NCBI GenBank assembly: GCA_018262395.1
Contig: JAGSYM010000116.1
Coordinates: forward strand, 1-8,284
Origin: Nitrospirota bacterium
Lineage (GTDB): Bacteria; Nitrospirota; Thermodesulfovibrionia; Thermodesulfovibrionales; SM23-35
Direction of reading: 5' to 3'
Length of the DNA stretch: 8,284 nt
Part shown: piece by piece, positions 5,060 through 8,284 of the stretch
Position numbering within the stretch: the first letter of the stretch is position 1
Layout: the number at the start of each line of letters is the position of its first letter
Translations under genes and position numbers: made by a program
The notes under the pieces: model-generated
The model's input: only the letters and a program-made list of their open reading frames with translations
What the model was told of the DNA's origin: nothing
The model's database searches: none

Positions 5060-6075
5060 ATATCCCTGGCCTGTTTCTTGGTATTGGGAAGGAGGCCACC
5101 GGACAGAATAAGCTCTTTTTCCCTGTCATTCAGATTCGTTGACACTTCGAATGAGTATTGCTTTGTCTGGTTGCGGATGGTGTAGGACTGATTCCCGGTC
5201 ACTGTCTGCCGTGCATTCTCGATTACCAGCCTGTCGCCTTTCTCCACTTTTTCATAATCCGCAGCGTTCTGAAAAAAGAAGGGGATAATACCGAAATTGA
5301 TCAAGTTTGACCTGTGGATGCGTGCAAAAGATTTCGCAATAACTCCCTGAATGCCAAGGTACATGGGAGCAAGTGCTGCATGCTCTCTTGATGAGCCCTG
5401 ACCGTAATTCTCACCGCCGATTAGCAGACCGCCTCCCGATGATTTAGCCTCTCCTGCCCGTTTGCTGAATGTAGAATCAATATTGGAAAACACATACTCA
5501 GATATCGCGGGGATATTTGAACGAAGGGGAAGTATTGTTGCCCCTGCAGGCATAATGTCGTCTGTCGTAATGTTATCACTCAGTTTGAGCAAAACCTCTG
5601 CTTCTATCGTATCGGCCAACGGTTCTTTCACCGGGACTTCTTTAATGTTCGGACCTTTTGTAACATTCACTGCAGATGTTCTCTGCACAGGTTTGATAAT
5701 CATGTTGTCATTCATGATGTAATGAGCAGGTTCTTTGGGGATTTCAGCGGTCAGGCCTGCACTGCGCGGGTCGGTGATCGTGCCCTTAACGGCAAAGACC
5801 GCGCATGAGATGGGGCTTGCAAGATAGACAAATGCATCCTTACTCCCGCTTCTCCCTTTGAAGTTTCTGTTGTATGACCTGATGGATATCTGACCTGTGC
5901 CGGGAGCTCCTCCCATGCCAATACAAGGTCCGCATGAAGATTCGAGCATACGTGCCCCTGCTGCGATCATGTCCGCCACGAGACCCTTACGGGAAAGCAT
6001 TTCATACACCTGTCTGGATCCAGGATTGATGAGGAGATTTACGCCTTCTGCAACGGAATTCCTGCGGTTGGGCAA
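5056..6075 (-). CDS. Aconitate hydratase, C-terminal part of a broken gene
   Basis: This frame continues the aconitase gene after a frame change. Homology begins at about VAEGVNLLINPGSRQV and runs to the C-terminus. The second and third [4Fe-4S] ligands are present in SSCGPCIGMG. The family motif YNRNFKGRSG and the swivel domain follow, with GGENYGQGSSREHAALAPMYLG (substrate-binding Ser/Arg) and KSFARIHRSNLINFGI. The motif NITTDDIMPAG has Asp where the family normally has His. The apparent TTG start (6073-6075) is only the edge of the open frame, not a real start: it lies inside sequence that the other frame translates as EPMIAQP. Alone this fragment cannot be an active aconitase. The TGA stop overlaps the tRNA promoter. 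The layout fits the 'Aquifex-type' aconitases of about 640-660 residues. Confidence 0.85.
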   Translation of the reverse strand: MPNRRNSVAEGVNLLINPGSRQVYEMLSRKGLVADMIAAGARMLESSCGPCIGMGGAPGTGQISIRSYNRNFKGRSGSKDAFVYLASPISCAVFAVKGTITDPRSAGLTAEIPKEPAHYIMNDNMIIKPVQRTSAVNVTKGPNIKEVPVKEPLADTIEAEVLLKLSDNITTDDIMPAGATILPLRSNIPAISEYVFSNIDSTFSKRAGEAKSSGGGLLIGGENYGQGSSREHAALAPMYLGIQGVIAKSFARIHRSNLINFGIIPFFFQNAADYEKVEKGDRLVIENARQTVTGNQSYTIRNQTKQYSFEVSTNLNDREKELILSGGLLPNTKKQARDI

Positions 6076-6883
6076 TCATCGGCTCTATTTCATCCAAATG
6101 TATATCAAGAACATCGGCATATTCAGCGTCCTTATCAGCGTGAAGCTCAGTCCAGTCGGATTCTCTGCCATGGGCCTTTAAGAAATGTCTGGTCCTCTTG
6201 TCGCTTGGGAATATTGAAGTTGTTGCACCGAGCTCTGCCCCCATGTTTGCTATAGTAGCCCGCTCAGGGACACTCAAATCTTTAACCCCTGGACCGCCGT
6301 ACTCCATAATTTTTCCGACGCCCCCTTTAACGGTCAGTCGTCTCAGGATCTCGAGGATTACATCCATTGCAGTTACCCACGGACGGTCAAGTTTTCCTGT
6401 TAACCTGACGAGAACAACTTTCGGCATAGTGAGTTCGAACGGCGCACCAGCCATAACAGTCGCTGCATCAAGCCCGCCGACGCCTATTGCGATCATTCCC
6501 ATGCCGCCGCCGGTAGGTGTATGACTGTCTGTTCCAAGCGCTATCTTACCCGGCGCCGCAAACCGCTCGAGGTGTATCTGATGGCTTATCCCATTGCCAG
6601 GTCTTGAAAAATGGGCACCGTAGCGTGCGGCAACAGTTTGGAGAAACAGGTGGTCATCAGGGTTCATGTAATTGGACTGGATCATGTTGTGATCGACATA
6701 GGATACGGCGAGCGGGACTTTTATCCGGTCAATGCCAATGGCCTCGAACTGTAACCAGGTCATTGTCCCCGTTGCGTCCTGCGTATAGACCTGGTCGACT
6801 GCTAACCCAATAGGTGTGTCTGTTTTGATATTCCCATATACTCTGTGGATATCGAATATTTTTTCTACAATATTCTTGCCCAA
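6002..6883 (-). CDS. Aconitate hydratase, N-terminal part of a broken gene
   Basis: Aconitase interconverts citrate and isocitrate in the TCA cycle using a [4Fe-4S] cluster. This frame carries the first two-thirds of the N-terminal module: QDATGTMTWLQFEAIG, the active-site YVDHN and GTDSHTPTGGG, HQIHLERF, and SVPERATIANMGAELGATTS. It is good family sequence up to DEIEPMIAQP (about 6068) and then runs into about 20 unrelated residues before a TGA at 6002-6004. The following segment, which should contain GSCTNSS with the first cluster cysteine, is absent from both frames. I place the start at TTG (6881-6883), which has GGAGG 5 nt upstream and gives MGKNIVEKIF, the usual N-terminus; the frame also opens at a TTG at 6893-6895, which overlaps that GGAGG. 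The gene is either a pseudogene or damaged by a cloning or assembly error. Confidence 0.85.
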   Translation of the reverse strand: MGKNIVEKIFDIHRVYGNIKTDTPIGLAVDQVYTQDATGTMTWLQFEAIGIDRIKVPLAVSYVDHNMIQSNYMNPDDHLFLQTVAARYGAHFSRPGNGISHQIHLERFAAPGKIALGTDSHTPTGGGMGMIAIGVGGLDAATVMAGAPFELTMPKVVLVRLTGKLDRPWVTAMDVILEILRRLTVKGGVGKIMEYGGPGVKDLSVPERATIANMGAELGATTSIFPSDKRTRHFLKAHGRESDWTELHADKDAEYADVLDIHLDEIEPMIAQPQEFRCRRRKSPHQSWIQTGV

Positions 6884-6923
6884 TTCAACCTCCAAGATAC
6901 ATAATATATTCCCCGGTTAAGGA

Positions 6924-6944
6924 CCCTGCGCTAAGAACGCAGGG
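6924..6944 (-). other. 7-bp perfect hairpin upstream of aconitase
   Basis: CCCTGCG (6924-6930) and CGCAGGG (6938-6944) pair around a 7-nt loop, about 40 nt upstream of the aconitase start. It is not followed by a T-run on either strand, so it is not an obvious terminator. It may be an operator, a leader structure or another dispersed palindrome. Confidence 0.45.
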
Positions 6945-6966
6945 CGTAAAAGTTAAACTCAATACT

Positions 6967-6996
6967 GTCATTCTCCGGCTTGACCGGAGAATCCAG
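6967..6996 (+). repeat. GTCAT...ATCCAG hairpin unit 4
   Basis: The perfect 9-bp stem ATTCTCCGG (6970-6978) / CCGGAGAAT (6984-6992) has loop CTTGA and the conserved ends GTCAT and ATCCAG. It faces unit 5 in the opposite orientation, 10 bp away. Confidence 0.8.
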
Positions 6997-7006
6997 TTCC
7001 TTTCTT

Positions 7007-7036
7007 CTGGATTGCCCGATCAAGTCGGGCAATGAC
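7007..7036 (-). repeat. GTCAT...ATCCAG hairpin unit 5 (inverted)
   Basis: The perfect 9-bp stem ATTGCCCGA (7011-7019) / TCGGGCAAT (7025-7033) has loop TCAAG, the complement of unit 4's CTTGA. The ends are conserved, but the stem sequence differs from unit 4. Together with unit 4 it forms a tail-to-tail pair between the divergent aconitase and lysA genes. Confidence 0.8.
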
Positions 7037-7110
7037 CCAAATGAGGAAGTAATTTACTAAAATGTACCATAGATAGTTGCATCAAATCCAAAACATTCCC
7101 TGTTCTCACC

Positions 7111-7140
7111 TTGTGGAAAAAGAAAAATTATGTTTAAAAT
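7111..7140 (+). promoter_or_regulatory. Candidate promoter for lysA
   Basis: TTGTGG (7111-7116), an 18-bp A-rich spacer and TAAAAT (7135-7140, 5 of 6 to TATAAT) lie 32 bp before the lysA start, leaving an expected leader of about 25 nt that includes the GGAG at 7162-7165. The -35 box is weak. Assigned by eye. Confidence 0.35.
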
Positions 7141-7172
7141 AGAGCACAAATTTTCACAACTGGAGACCTTCT

Positions 7173-8284
7173 ATGCATTTTTTCGAATACCGGTCGGGTG
7201 AATTGTATGCTGAAGAAGTGCCTGTCAGAAAGCTTGCCGAACAGTACGGCACACCGTTATATGTATACAGCTATAATACCCTCCTCAGGCATTTCATGGC
7301 ATATAAAGATGCCTTTGACGGCTATCCCCACATCATCTGTTTTGCAGTGAAATCAAATCCGAATATTGCCATCATCAGGCTCTTCGCCAAACAGGGTGGC
7401 GGTGCCGATATCGTTTCGGGAGGGGAGCTCCATGTTGCATTAAAAGCGGGTGTCCCGTCTTGCAAAATAGTGTATGCCGGTGTGGGAAAGACGGAAGACG
7501 AGATCAGGTTTGCACTGAAAACGAAGATTCTCATGTTCAATGTGGAGTCCGAGAACGAGCTGAGGGAGATCGACAGAGTTGCAGAAAAAATGAAGACAAA
7601 AGCTCCAATCGCTTTGCGGATTAATCCTGATATTGACCCCGGAACACATCCATATATTACGACAGGGATGAAGAAACACAAATTCGGGATCCCCATAGAT
7701 GTTGCACTGGAATACTACAATTTTGCTTCAAAGCTTAAAAATGTCGTTGTCGTTGGTGTCCACAAGCATATAGGATCACAGATAACCAAAGTCTCGCCAT
7801 TTGTTGATGCCTTGAAACGGATATTGCTCCTTATTGATGAACTGAATGCGCAGGGAGTATCGTTACAGTACCTCGATGTCGGTGGTGGTCTCGGCATATC
7901 GTATCGGGATGAGGAACCGCCCGTTCCTGAAGACCTGGCAAGGAATCTTATTCCACTGCTAAAAAACCGAAACCTTACCCTTATTATGGAACCGGGGAGA
8001 TCTATTGTCGGCAATGCCGGCATACTGGTAACAAAGACGCTCTATCTGAAGAAAGGTATGGAAAAGGAATTTATTATTGTGGATGCCGGCATGAATGATC
8101 TGATCAGGCCCTCTCTTTACGATGCCTATCACCATATATTGCCTGTCGTCAGGACAAAGAGAGACAAAGTCCTCTGTGATGTTGTAGGCCCCATATGCGA
8201 ATCAGGGGATTTTCTCGCAAGAGAGAGGGAACTTGAGAAGCTCAGACAAGGAGAATATCTTGCTGTGATGAGTGCCGGCGCGTA
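7173..8284 (+). CDS. lysA: Diaminopimelate decarboxylase (3' end outside window)
   Basis: LysA is a PLP enzyme that decarboxylates meso-diaminopimelate to L-lysine, the last step of the pathway. The frame is open for 370 codons to the window edge; a complete enzyme has about 415. Visible fold-type III alanine-racemase-like motifs are FAVKSNPN with the PLP lysine K60, HKHIGSQI (197-204), the phosphate-binding GGGLG (237-241), EPGRS (273-277) and DAGMNDLIRPSLY. Next come GPICESGD, with the substrate-side cysteine C342, and MSAGA. The window stops inside the next codon, TA., which by family should be the conserved Tyr. The ATG has GGAG 7 nt upstream. It is divergent from the aconitase gene, with 277 bp between the two frames. 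In many bacteria dapA or dapF follows lysA, but that region is not visible here. No residue appears lost. Confidence 0.95.
   Translation, partial: MHFFEYRSGELYAEEVPVRKLAEQYGTPLYVYSYNTLLRHFMAYKDAFDGYPHIICFAVKSNPNIAIIRLFAKQGGGADIVSGGELHVALKAGVPSCKIVYAGVGKTEDEIRFALKTKILMFNVESENELREIDRVAEKMKTKAPIALRINPDIDPGTHPYITTGMKKHKFGIPIDVALEYYNFASKLKNVVVVGVHKHIGSQITKVSPFVDALKRILLLIDELNAQGVSLQYLDVGGGLGISYRDEEPPVPEDLARNLIPLLKNRNLTLIMEPGRSIVGNAGILVTKTLYLKKGMEKEFIIVDAGMNDLIRPSLYDAYHHILPVVRTKRDKVLCDVVGPICESGDFLARERELEKLRQGEYLAVMSAGA

Noticed and set aside
7322..8023. Antisense open frames opposite lysA
   Set aside because: lysA is unmistakable on the plus strand; the antisense frames are rich in Ser and Pro as expected from shadow coding.

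Overview
The window looks like chromosomal DNA from a Gram-negative, non-enterobacterial bacterium. The outer-membrane-type DUF3187 protein, the 'Aquifex-type' aconitase, the DUF362-dockerin protein and the many short intergenic palindromes together suggest a Nitrospirota/Thermodesulfovibrio-like or deltaproteobacterial lineage. This placement is inference at low to moderate confidence. No phage, plasmid, CRISPR or defence locus is visible. Most genes are housekeeping genes, and the unusual content lies between genes and in one broken gene.

Layout. 1-798 (+): 3' part of a DUF362 protein ending in a dockerin-like calcium-binding repeat. 799-1256: gene-free DNA with a C/G-rich hairpin repeat and a 270-bp MITE-like element (990-1259). 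The element has 18-bp perfect terminal inverted repeats, and its outer end forms the stop codon of the next gene. From there to 6895 everything is on the minus strand. Read in the direction of transcription (right to left), the order is: an aconitase gene broken by an internal deletion and frameshift; tRNA-Lys(UUU) and tRNA-Glu(UUC), 5 nt apart; a DUF3187 predicted outer-membrane protein; a dCMP/cytidine deaminase; a UDP-glucuronate 4-epimerase-like sugar-nucleotide enzyme; and an RsuA/RluB-family pseudouridine synthase. 6896-7172: divergent intergenic region with three hairpins. 7173-8284 (+): diaminopimelate decarboxylase (lysA), cut by the window end just before its C-terminal part.

How the genes relate. 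The genes do not form one pathway: TCA cycle/central carbon (acn), tRNAs, pyrimidine deoxynucleotides, surface polysaccharide precursor, rRNA modification and lysine/peptidoglycan (lysA). Gaps of 70-250 bp suggest several separate transcription units. Candidate promoters are visible for the tRNA pair (its -35 box overlaps the aconitase stop codon), DUF3187 and lysA.

Most notable signals. (1) Aconitase has lost the stretch that should carry the first iron-sulfur cysteine (GSCTN motif), with a frame change at a GGAATTCC palindrome. (2) Five hairpin units share GTCAT...ATCCAG ends while their stem sequences differ and remain perfectly paired. (3) The MITE-like element contains three of those units. 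I saw no convincing undescribed multi-gene system.
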